From: Chara braunii
Lineage: Eukaryota; Streptophyta; Charophyceae; Charales; Characeae
Direction of reading: 5' to 3'
NCBI GenBank assembly: GCA_003427395.1
Contig: BFEA01000006.1
Coordinates: 2,041,934 to 2,069,497 of the forward strand
DNA: 27,564 nucleotides
The translations under genes were made by a program, and so were the position numbers. Under the pieces are notes generated by a model, which worked only from the letters and a program-made list of their open reading frames with translations, was not told the origin of the DNA and did not search any database. Of the stretch, positions 1 through 8,138 are shown piece by piece (position 1 is the stretch's first letter; the number at the start of each line of letters is the position of its first letter).

Positions 1-490
1 GACTCAACTCAAGATCGTTCATTAGTATGTTGTTAGATAGCAATTTAACTATGGAGGAAGTATATTGGAGAGGTAAACAGGGTGTGAAGGTAGGGGTCTT
101 AGGTTATTGCAGGAGCAGTGATTAAGATGTTAATGTTAGTGTGTTAGCAATTAGGAATGGGCAAAGCCCAACCGTAGGGGGGGTGCACGCCCTGAAGCGC
201 GCTTTTTGACACTTAGCACCCATAGCAGCTCATCTGAGGGATTAGTCGCTAGCAAGGCTCCAATTAGCACAAAGGGTGGTAGGGAGTTGTAGTCAGGGGG
301 TCGTGGGAATACACAATATGGGCGATTAGGGGTAAGGGTACAGAGGATCCGTACCTGAGGTGTCATGACTGGAAAAGCGGCATAGTCAGTCGTTGCCGTA
401 GCTGCCATAGCTGTCGAGCTTTGGCGTAGCGATGGATCAGGAGGTCCGTTGGTCGAAGCACGGATTGGCCAGCCCAAGAACGTGCCCTGC
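1..490. other. left flanking DNA, no gene supported
   Basis: About 490 bases of mixed composition lie outside the element. Short open frames occur on both strands, but none has a recognisable motif, and the longest one crosses into the LTR, so it is a chimera created by the insertion. Nothing else is visible here. Confidence 0.6.
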
Positions 491-494
491 CCGC
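491..494. repeat. 4-bp target site duplication, left copy (CCGC)
   Basis: CCGC directly precedes the left LTR (which starts TGTCGC) and CCGC directly follows the right LTR (which ends CCAACA) at 26377-26380. Four to six bp is the usual duplication size for Ty3/gypsy integrases. A 4-bp match can occur by chance, but it coincides with the TG/CA ends defined independently by LTR alignment. Confidence 0.7.
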
Positions 495-684
495 TGTCGC
501 ACTTTTTCTCAGTCGTGCCTCTACGGGCGACCAAGAAAGCCAACAAGCTCTCACGCAGGATTTTGTATGTGACTGCAATAAATAAAATAAATTACATAAT
601 GCAGATCCCTTCCTGTTGTGTGCGTCCGGCTTCGAGCGAGACCCTTCAATTGCAGTCTTCGCCGGTCCCCGGTCTTAGGAATCT

Positions 685-690
685 TTTATT
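685..690 (-). promoter_or_regulatory. possible polyadenylation signal AATAAA near the LTR end
   Basis: On the minus strand AATAAA occurs about 190 bp before the end of the element's 3' LTR, and it is conserved at 19501-19506 in the other LTR. The position suits the end of an R region, but the hexamer is common in AT-rich DNA, so this is a weak call. Confidence 0.25.
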
Positions 691-982
691 TTGATTCGGA
701 ACANCAGAGAATTATGCAAATANTAACCATCAAATCATGGGGTCCTATGCATGCATCAATTATGTCAATCTGATTTTGAGGCCTGTGACAGAATCATCCA
801 AGGAGACAATCATCAGGCANAACAATACAAGAAGCAAGACTGACTGACTCGAGCAACGANAAGGGCAATTGAATGAGGGAAGAATGAGAACTCATAATAG
901 TCTCAGGGAGTACACATGGAGGAGGGCATGNCCAACACCAATCANGAGTCCTCACTCAACCCTCTGAACTTCTCTCTGTCTC

Positions 983-1681
983 TCACTTTGCTATCAGTCG
1001 TTTGGGTTTCTTGCCATATCTCCGTACTCTCTGAGGTTGTGACGTCTGAATGTTTAGCCACCTGAAGCCCACTAATTCCAAATACTTCCAGCCAAGTCCC
1101 ATGATACGGAAGTCAAGCATGACACATAATTCCTCCCATAGTCTGGGGAGATAGGACTGAGAGAAAACACCCCTCTTGAAATGCGAAAACTCTGAGGGCT
1201 CGGTCACTACCTCATAATCAATCATTGTCGGCGATCTGTATCTCTTGGCCAAGTCCACCAGACCGTCCCAATAAGAGCCATCAGTAAGGTAGTAGGGGAC
1301 CGGTGGTCTGGGATAGTCAGTGAAGAGCTTATGACCAAAGCTATAGACCAGCTTTGTATTACCCTCAAGCCTCTCAGTTTTCCACTGCACATACCCGGCT
1401 GCTGCTGCCCATACCGCGTCAAAATGAGGGTGCGTCTTATTCCCCTTTTTCAGGAAAATCCGTAAGTCACTGACTGTGCCTTTTACGAACTCGGTGAGAG
1501 CGATAAAGATAGACAGATCTTCTCGCCTGAACCCATCGATCTTGACATACTTGTAGGGGAAACTCTCCTTGGCAGCGATAAGATTGAGGCTGTCAAGGAC
1601 CGACTGGTCAACTAATATGGGGTTAATCTCTCTCATATGTTTGGGTAAATGATTACTCCCAGACAAAGAGAAAAAAGACAA
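983..1681 (-). CDS. LTR-encoded 'A-module' protein (left LTR copy), unknown function
   Basis: An open frame of 232 codons on the element's coding strand, not recognised as a known family. The order of motifs matches four modules between the PBS and gag: an aromatic FPYKY at residues 41-45, a hydrophobic strand leading to DLRIFL at 72-77, a helix rich in Trp, Lys and Glu (about 88-108), a proline-rich turn near 124-129, and DGSYW at 134-138 followed by a short helix. The first listed codon is TTG, so the true start is uncertain. The frame continues upstream through a 12-bp minisatellite until an in-frame TAG at 1766-1768, so the protein may once have had a longer repeat-bearing N-terminus. The C-terminus is basic. 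The right-LTR counterpart is 19799-20482. Confidence 0.6.
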   Translation of the reverse strand: MSFFSLSGSNHLPKHMREINPILVDQSVLDSLNLIAAKESFPYKYVKIDGFRREDLSIFIALTEFVKGTVSDLRIFLKKGNKTHPHFDAVWAAAAGYVQWKTERLEGNTKLVYSFGHKLFTDYPRPPVPYYLTDGSYWDGLVDLAKRYRSPTMIDYEVVTEPSEFSHFKRGVFSQSYLPRLWEELCVMLDFRIMGLGWKYLELVGFRWLNIQTSQPQRVRRYGKKPKRLIAK

Positions 1682-1734
1682 AGCTTGAATGACAGGTGTC
1701 CACGGCTTTAATGCCTTTTGAATGTCGTTCCAAA

Positions 1735-1830
1735 CGATGCTCTGAATGTTGTCCTGAATGGTACTCTAAATGCTATTCTGAATGGTACTCTGAATGCTGT
1801 TCTGAATTGTACTCTGAACGCTGTTCTGAA
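1735..1830. repeat. 12-bp minisatellite in left LTR, about 8 units
   Basis: Successive 12-mers of the form TG(C/G)T(G/A)(T/C)TCTGAA alternate in a 24-bp higher-order pattern. Because 12 is a multiple of three, on the minus strand the array stays in frame with the 983-1681 ORF and encodes four-residue units of the type NSIQ/STIQ, broken here by a TAG at 1766-1768. The copy in the right LTR lies at 20551-20646. Confidence 0.85.
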
Positions 1831-2254
1831 TGGTTGAATATTACTGATTAACCACTGATTTGTGGGACTGGATGTTTCTGATTAATTACTGACTTGGGAA
1901 GCTGAATGTCGCTGATTAATTACGAACACGAGAAGCTGAATGTTGCTCAGATCATTGACCGAGTATTGCCTGAGAACAACATGAGTATTGTCTGAGTATT
2001 GAGTGCTGATTTGGGCATAGAAGACTTGTTCTGAGCGCTATTCTGAGCGTCAAAAACTGTTATGAGCGCTACCTAAACTTTTGTCTGAATGTTATCAGGA
2101 TACCCATCTCCAAGTCACGATTCACTGCGTCCCTAAACCACAAGAGGAGGGGTGACGTCTGTTACCGTTCGAAGTTGATAGAGTTTTGAGTATGATGATT
2201 AACGTACCACTGAACTCATACAAGCCTTGCTCTAGCCTGTCCCACAGTTTCTTC

Positions 2255-2500
2255 TTATGAGAAGGTGTTGTGCAACCGCCCATCCGACCCGTAAAAGTAG
2301 ACAGTGTATGCTGCAAACTTCTGATCTTTCACTATTTCGAGCACCCTACTTCTCATCAGCCCCAAGATGTACGGGATTCTTTCAAATGCTTTTTCCTCCC
2401 AATCACCCCTCTTGTCCAGATGGAGGGCGTAGGTCATCCTTACTCGGTCTCTGTTTTCCATGGTTATCACGCCCTCAGTCACACACAGAATAGACCCCAA
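2255..2500 (-). CDS. LTR-encoded 'B-module' protein (left copy), truncated, unknown function
   Basis: 81 codons starting at ATG. The visible features are a GVITMENRD start region, an alpha-helical stretch ending RSRVLEIVKDQ, and a YTVYFYGSDGRLHNTF block. The same order (hydrophobic helix, a DQ or TQ pair, a Tyr-rich strand, HNTF/YHTF, then an AR-containing tail) occurs in two pre-gag modules at 16766-17056 and 16497-16746. A TAA replaces the serine codon that continues the right-LTR version, so this copy lacks the last 13 residues. Function is unknown; relatedness to the pre-gag modules rests on motif reading, not on a computed alignment. Confidence 0.5.
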   Translation of the reverse strand: MGSILCVTEGVITMENRDRVRMTYALHLDKRGDWEEKAFERIPYILGLMRSRVLEIVKDQKFAAYTVYFYGSDGRLHNTFS

Positions 2501-2757
2501 GGTAACCAGTCAAAAATGCAGGGATCTGACGAATGGCCATGGAGTCATAAATCCGCTGTACTTGCCAGAATCTGAGCTTGTTGTCTCAAAGCTCGAGTGA
2601 AGCCGTTAAAAGAGCGGGGAAACGGGCTTTCCGTACCCTTGAACGAAGTGACAGATGAAGAGGATTCTTACTAGTTGTGGGCTCTGACTGCTGTACCGTG
2701 GGCAAAGTCTTTTTGATGCACTGCTAAGGTAGGGACCCATATGATAGGGGCTTTAGT

Positions 2758-3063
2758 TCAGAAGCTGAGGGTCCGAGCTCGGTACCCGACCCTGAGTATA
2801 ACCCCACATAATTCAATACATACCTCATTTATCAATGCCACGTTGCAAACGGCTTGACATAGCGGGTGCTCAGAGCTTAGGCCTTTTGCATGAAGACCCC
2901 GACTACAGACATTTAACAAGTCTGTACTCAAGCTCAGTGAAGCAGGTAGAAACCAGGTCTCTGAGAAAATTGCCCTAGTATTCTCGCATCTTTTTGTTAC
3001 GCTGAGATCATCTAAAGGCAAGAGTCTCTTGAAAACAGCTAAAAGAGTGTGCTCAGTGCTCAA
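2758..3063 (-). CDS. LTR-encoded hypothetical ORF (left copy, start damaged)
   Basis: 101 codons rich in Leu, Ser and Cys with no motif I recognise. In the right LTR the same frame (21595-21939) starts 20 residues further upstream at ATG; here a TAG occurs where that copy has TTG, leaving an internal start. At the other end this copy reads seven residues further, because the right copy has TGA where this one has CGA. The two LTR copies differ at about a dozen residues. This may be a real but decaying gene or simply an open stretch of non-coding LTR. Confidence 0.3.
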   Translation of the reverse strand: MSTEHTLLAVFKRLLPLDDLSVTKRCENTRAIFSETWFLPASLSLSTDLLNVCSRGLHAKGLSSEHPLCQAVCNVALINEVCIELCGVILRVGYRARTLSF

Positions 3064-5423
3064 GATCGGGCCGGCTATGGCGAGGGACTCAGGCTACTTT
3101 TCTTTGAGATGGGACTGGCCCAGCCCGAATAGAACTAAGCAATTTAGTCACCGTCAAGCAAAAATTTAGCAAGGGCGTAAGATATTTTTCTCAGTATTGT
3201 TTTTCTCTTCCGCATTTATTCAGAGATCAAGAACATAAAACATAGGCAATGAAAATCACCTCTGCATCCCCTCCAAACATATAAGCCCATTTGGTGAGCC
3301 CGGGAGTAGACTTGTATACTAGAAACAACTACTGGTTTGCAGTCATTCAAACCCACAGAATATTCAGTTGCGCATTCATTTATTCGCGCTGACGCTTGAA
3401 AGCTTGCTTAATCTTGCTCTCAATTCATCTCTAGGTACAAGCGAGCTCGTACAACTACAAGCGAGCGTTCGATCGAATGAACATGTGTAAGTCAACACGT
3501 TCACTTCGCTCGAACAATCGTACGGCGAAAAAAAGAAAAAAAGAAAAAAAAAGGAAAGATCAAGATCCTAGTTGCATTTTACGATCTTCATCTTCACAAG
3601 ACTCGAGCACACAGTACGAAGGCTGTGTAACTCTGGCCTTGCCAAGCAATCGAGTGAACCACTCAATCCGAGAAGTACATCCAATAGACAAATGTAAATA
3701 ACATGCCAATACGAAGAAAATCCAGTGCTCTTAGCCTTCACTAATTACTAAAGACAGGTTGCACGTGCATTTTGGACCTATGTTATGTGTTGGGGCTACT
3801 CACCTACTCACCTGTTCGCACAGCCTACGGAAGGCCTGACCCTTGTCATAACGCAACCGGATTAGCCAGGCACCTACCAATCAGACTAATAAGCCTTACA
3901 AAGAGAGAAACTGAATTAACAGGCACAAAAGGGGAATTATTCACGATAGCCAACATCTTATCTGGATTTCCGGCCAAGACGATTAACGAGGGGAGCTTCG
4001 TTGACTCTTGAACAATAAAGTATGTAGCCTTCTTAGTAGGCAGCTAAAGGCATGAGCCCCCATCCCCGTTTCACGCGTCTTAGTAACTTAGGTATCTGTC
4101 TCAGCATAAGGTCCAATGTTCGTCCTCTTACACGAGCCTCGCTCAGACATTGATCGCTTTTGCCNAGGCACGTGGGTGTAAACGGTGAGTCCTCACGCAC
4201 AAAACCCCTCCGACCCGTCCCGCTNAGTTACTTGTGCTCTTGCACCTCTGTTNAGACCCTTCTCGTACACATCTCACGACTTACTNAGTAACTAGCTCAT
4301 GCNTGCGCANTTCATGTATGCACCAGTTAGAGTAAATNNGTGGAATCTTCTTCNTCTNTTTGTACATGGCATGACNGCAGTCAGTAAGGGTAAGCGCGAG
4401 AGAGTCCGTCCTGCGGTATCATAGGGAAGACTGCTCGAGAAAGACTTACTGACTCTCTCTAATCCTCTGTAGTCACACACATTCTCTNGCAAACGTAAAG
4501 CCCTGACTCGAAGGAGACACTTNNNNTTGACTACANCGTACAGNTGGCAGGTTGTACTCATATGTCCCACTCTCTTCACAGGCTGGCAAGCGAGTGCCCT
4601 CNTTAGCCTCATGCGCATGGCAATCAAAGTTGACGTGAGCACCCCNAGAGTTTCCCCTTTCTTNAGCTCCTATCTTGCACGCGCGNCAGTCCACTGACGC
4701 CTCCTGCGCACTANAGGACACACGATCCCCCGGCGCCTCCCCTTTTTAGAGGAACGATCCTCCCACGACTTTCTCACTCCATGCGAAAAGACATCAGGGA
4801 GGTGGCAGGCGAACACGCACGAGTGACAAGTCACTCTCTTGACCGTTGCATGACCCTCCCCTCTTCTCATTCACTCACGCTGTCTTTCGAGAGCCCTCTC
4901 TCACCCCCGCTCACCAAGACCACTCGCACATAGTCTCTTCCTCTCCCATGGCGAGACCTCGATCTATTTTCCTGCCGTTGTGAATGAACTTCCATACCGC
5001 TCACTTATCTGCTCGCCTTCACTTCCCGCACATAGAAATCAAGGTTGACGTCAGCACTCTGAGCACCTCTCACACAATCACTCGCGCTGCTCATTATAGC
5101 CCACTCTCTTTTTGACTCGTCACACACTGTCGTCCAGTTGACATCAGCATCCCAGCACACGCGTTCAGCTCTCGACCCCCTCTCCCTTGCGAGGAGTTAG
5201 GCCATCACCATGTCCAAGACTCTGTCGTCTTCTCTATACGTTTCCGTCCTTACTTCACCATGCCCACTCCACACTGACTCTTCACGCATTGGAGTCAGGT
5301 TGACGTCAACTCCTCCCATCTGACCAAACCCTCTCGCGCACCTCTTCTCTCTCTCGTTGACCTTCTTGGCGCGTCATGTGTACCCGAGCATGTGCCAGTA
5401 CCACTGCCTCAGCCTTCCCGCTG
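3064..5423. other. LTR segment without supported genes; N-bearing, CT-rich in its right half
   Basis: From 3064 to about 4150 the DNA is mixed, with an A-rich tract near 3525-3555 and only short unsupported frames. From about 4165 to 4715 single Ns and one NNNN run (4523-4526) are frequent, and reading frames across them are meaningless. From about 4700 to 5400 the + strand is rich in CT and CA, with recurrent TTGACGTCA-type words (see the regulatory entry). This is a plausible LTR U3 promoter or enhancer region, but no TATA box could be assigned with confidence. Confidence 0.5.
4630..5310. promoter_or_regulatory. cluster of TTGAC(G/A)T(C/G)A motifs, candidate LTR enhancer
   Basis: TTGACGTGAGC (4630-4640), TTGACGTCAGC (5045-5055), TTGACATCAGC (5138-5148) and TTGACGTCAAC (5300-5310) recur within 700 bp. 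Two contain the full palindrome TGACGTCA, a classic bZIP (CRE/C-box) site. They are conserved in the right LTR at about +18817 (palindromes at 23863-23870 and 24118-24125). A regulatory role is inferred from the motif only. Confidence 0.3.
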
Positions 5424-5891
5424 TCACGAACTCACCTCGGGCCCGCGCTCCACTAGGCCTGTCAACGGTTGGTTTCGACGGGCCTGGTCCAGCTCATGCC
5501 AGACCTGGATGTCCGCCTCTCTGTCACTCATCTCGGACTCCCCTTCGGAGCCCCGGTCATTGTGTTGTACCTCTCGGTCAGTAGTTCCCGTCGATGAGTC
5601 GTCCTCGTGGTAAGTGACCATTACCCGCGTGCCGGCAGTTACCCTGTCATGCCTGCACCTTCGCTCGGCTCTGTTACGCGCCTCGGTAACCGCAACCTGC
5701 AGACTGTCATCTCTCCCCATTTCCTGCTCTCTACAACCACACACATTAACTTTTAGCCTGACCTCCCCATCAGGCTTACCATAAATCAATATGGTCTCCA
5801 CTATAGTACCTTTCTCATCCTTTCTCTTCCACATCCAGGAGTACCTCATATATCTAGGCCTGTAACCGCGCAGGCCATTTCGGTCCGCCAT
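5424..5891 (-). CDS. LTR-encoded 155-aa hypothetical protein (left copy)
   Basis: 155 codons starting at an ATG that opens MADRNGL. Residues about 14-60 have alternating charged and hydrophobic segments (RYSWMWKRKDEKG, then VRLKVNVCGC). Residues 66-85 look like a charged helix (ARNRAERR), and the C-terminal half is very acidic and serine-rich (about 94-130), probably disordered. The layout (RY pair, hydrophobic strand, short beta segment, charged helix, a GT-V strand) loosely resembles the A modules, but too weakly to claim homology. The right LTR copy at 24241-24708 encodes the same protein; because this part of the two LTRs is almost identical everywhere, that is not evidence of selection. 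Confidence 0.4.
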   Translation of the reverse strand: MADRNGLRGYRPRYMRYSWMWKRKDEKGTIVETILIYGKPDGEVRLKVNVCGCREQEMGRDDSLQVAVTEARNRAERRCRHDRVTAGTRVMVTYHEDDSSTGTTDREVQHNDRGSEGESEMSDREADIQVWHELDQARRNQPLTGLVERGPEVSS

Positions 5892-6638
5892 ATCCGCTCC
5901 GAAATAGCCAAAGCCTCACTCTCGGGAACACGCACTCAGATGGTTCAGACTATCCCTCACGGCTCCGCGCTCAGGCCTTTAAACCCACAACACTAATAGT
6001 GGCGAGAAAAACTCGCGGGCGCCCACTGCTAGTCCCCTGATAGTCAGGTTCCCCCATCTCTTATAGGCCTGCCCCACACCCAGTTCCTTGTGCTCTAAAC
6101 GGAAAGCTTCAAGACTTGGCGAAAATTCGAAAATAAACAGGACAGTTTTAAAACCAGAATTTTTACACAAAAAGGAACCAAAAGAAAACCAAAGAATTGG
6201 AAAAAAAAGGAAAAAATGACTTACGACCGCGATATCCACAGGCTGTCTGCTATCGGTCCCTGTCGCTTCGTCTCATTGAGAGGTGACTACTATTCTGAGG
6301 TGGTGGTCCCATAACGTGCTCCCGACCGCCCAGGTTTTCACCTCAAAAGAGAGCAGCGAGCTATCTCTGGTGGGTGCTTGTGTCCGATGGAAAGGAGGGG
6401 ACTTATGACCCTCCAGAGGGTGGGTGATAGGTCTTCTACCGATGCGGCCGCGGGTCGCCTTCGTTTTGGGGTCTTACCGCACGGCACCAATTCAGAGCTA
6501 GCCCACAGACAGTATACGTGGGGTCGGCCTACTTAGGCTGTGGGTCGCCGAGTTCGAAATACGAACCGTTGACCTTCGCGTGAGATGACAGGCCGACAGA
6601 CGGAAAACTGAAAATAGGAAAAATTAGTAATAATACTG

Positions 6639-6690
<52 letters not shown>

Positions 6691-7559
6691 TAATCAATGT
6701 GGAAAAAAAGGATGGCGCTTCAAGTTTCCTTCGCGCCACAGCTTCGCCTGAATAGCGTTGCAAGTTCACGCATAAGCCCAAAACCGGATGAAAACGCATA
6801 AGCCCAAAACCTGATTTTCATCCTTACCCCTTTTCTTTCTTTTTCACACTTCCCTTTTTCAGGCCCACTGTATCTGCCCTGCAGTACAACTACTGGGGTC
6901 CTACCGCTGGGAGCCTTAGACGCGCGGACCCGGTACAGATGATATTCGAAGGGTTGGGCCTGCCTAAACCGCAATACCACCGCCCCAACTCGAAGTCCAG
7001 TTCTGTTGGCCTCCCTACGAAACAACAGGCCAATCAAGGAAAGCGGAAAAAGGGATAACAATAACAACAAATAAATAATAATAATAATAGAGTGAGACGC
7101 AACGATAACCGGGGGTCAGAGGCCATCAGATTTCCCCGAACTAAAGCTAGTAGTCCAACCACGTTAATTAGACCCTTGTTTTCTTTTCCATTTTTCTTTT
7201 CTTGATGCTTTTTGTTTTAGCCTTCTGTTTCTCGGACTGCTGTAAGTGTCATGCACCTGACCCATAACCCTGTAGAGGGGTGTTTGATGCATAATAGAAA
7301 AGACTGCGCCTATCCCTCTACTTTCGCGTCATAGGACGAACCCGGCGGCTACCACGGCCATAGGCCGGTTGTGCTCTGCTGTACAGCAGGGCGCCGAACC
7401 TGTGTAGACCAATGGAAGTCCTGTGGCGCACCCCTTTTGCTGAGGGCTACGCCACCGGGACCTGTCCACGCCGAGAAACGATCCAGGTATGAGAGCAGGA
7501 AACTGGTACTATGCAGAGAATTGGTACACAGAAGGGCCGGGACACCGTGCCCTCCGACA
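5892..7559. other. LTR segment without supported genes (element 5' part of the LTR)
   Basis: Contains a TAA microsatellite (6641-6688), a smaller AT-rich run near 7065-7090 and GC-richer unique DNA. Open frames here are either translations of the TAA repeat or hydrophobic low-complexity frames. On the minus strand a GTAAGT at 6224-6219 followed by T-rich DNA resembles a 5' splice donor, without a clear partner. In element orientation this is the start of the LTR, so it should contain U3 sequences. Confidence 0.45.
6641..6688. repeat. (AAT)n microsatellite in left LTR, about 16 units
   Basis: Perfect AAT trinucleotide run, present with the same length at 25458-25505 in the right LTR. An equal repeat number in two LTRs is unexpected for a fast-mutating microsatellite unless the insertion is very young in this part, or the copies were homogenised or merged in assembly. 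Confidence 0.9.
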
Positions 7560-7578
7560 TAATACCAAACCCCCACCC
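7560..7578 (-). promoter_or_regulatory. candidate polypurine tract region next to the 3' LTR
   Basis: Read on the minus strand, GGGTGGGGG (7578-7570) is followed by TTTGGTATTA and then the LTR start TGTCGG. A G-rich tract is the expected plus-strand primer of an LTR element, but it usually abuts the LTR; here 10 nt intervene. The words GGGTTTGGTAT recur three times at 8875-9030. Confidence 0.5.
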
Positions 7579-7594
7579 AGCGTCCCCGCTGGGT
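7575..7594. other. perfect 8-bp hairpin beside the PPT
   Basis: ACCCAGCG (7575-7582), a four-base loop TCCC, and CGCTGGGT (7587-7594) form a perfect stem directly upstream of the G-rich tract in element orientation. It could structure the RNA end of the polypurine tract; its role is unknown. Confidence 0.6.
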
Positions 7595-7701
7595 CGGAAC
7601 GAGAAGTTTCGATATAAAAACAATGCAACCCAATATGCTCTCGCTCATTTCCATTGCGGCTTGAGGCGATTTTTGCACTACCGTTTTAGTTTTTTTTTTT
7701 G

Positions 7702-7955
7702 CGCTAGCCAATTCTTCACCTTTCTCATAGCGTTCGTACTTCTCTGAGCCCACCTTCCTTCTTTGTGCTCACCTTTCTTCTCTACGTTCACCTCCTCCCC
7801 AAGTGTTCATCCTCACTCTCCGTGCTAGCCATCTCCCTTTGCGCTAGCTTTCTTTCTCTGCGCTAGCCATCTCCCTTTGCACTAGGTTTCTTTCTCTGCG
7901 CTAGCCTTTTCTCTTAGTGTTAGCTTTCTCCTCTGGCGCTAACTTTATTTTCTCA
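7702..7955. repeat. 19-bp minisatellite, about 13 degenerate units
   Basis: Units such as CGCTAGCCATCTCCCTTTG and CGCTAGCTTTCTTTCTCTG follow each other at exact 19-bp spacing (for example 7823, 7842, 7861, 7880, 7899, 7918) and alternate as a 38-bp higher-order pair in the middle. Units to the left (7747, 7766, 7785, 7804) are more diverged. The + strand is pyrimidine-rich. The array lies just upstream of the + strand ORF at 8139 and could belong to its 5' region. A 19-bp unit is incompatible with a conserved reading frame. Confidence 0.85.
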
Positions 7956-8138
7956 GCTCTAGTTTTTCTTCTCCTCTGACGTGCTGTAATCTTTTGTATC
8001 CATCTTAGCCATCTTCTTCTTCCCCCTTTAACAGTTTCTTTGTTCTTAGTGTAAATCCCACTCACTCTTTTTGACTATAACCCTTAGCACTATTCCCTGT
8101 TTCTTGTCTCTATCTTAATTGGTCTCTCACCTTTCGTC

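Larger units (their letters stand above)
495..7559 (-). repeat. left LTR (3' LTR of the element), 7065 bp
   Basis: Starts TGTCGC and ends CCGACA on the + strand, giving a 5-bp terminal inverted repeat (TGTCG/CGACA). It aligns end to end with 19311-26376. Identity is very uneven: visible patches of more than 10 percent difference around 2080-2250 and scattered changes elsewhere up to 4 kb, but only a handful of differences between about 4170 and 7230. It carries minus-strand ORFs at 983-1681, 2255-2500, 2758-3063 and 5424-5891. A length near 7 kb is exceptional; most gypsy LTRs are 0.3-2 kb, and Ogre-type LTRs reach about 5-6 kb. Confidence 0.93.

Noticed and set aside
151-546. 131-codon minus-strand ORF at the left edge
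   Set aside because: It starts inside the LTR and continues into flanking DNA across the insertion boundary; no motif, so an accidental chimera.
5979-6239. 86-codon hydrophobic ORF in the LTR as a membrane protein (also 24796-25056)
   Set aside because: The hydrophobic part comes from T-rich DNA after a splice-donor-like site; no supporting motif.
6541-6600. tRNA-like GTTCGAAAT word
   Set aside because: No acceptor or anticodon arms could be paired around it.
6533-6799. ORF with a long isoleucine run (also 25350-25616)
   Set aside because: The Ile run is the translation of the TAA microsatellite; no real protein features.
7702-7955. CRISPR-like array
   Set aside because: Units are contiguous 19-mers without unique spacers, inside a eukaryotic retrotransposon.
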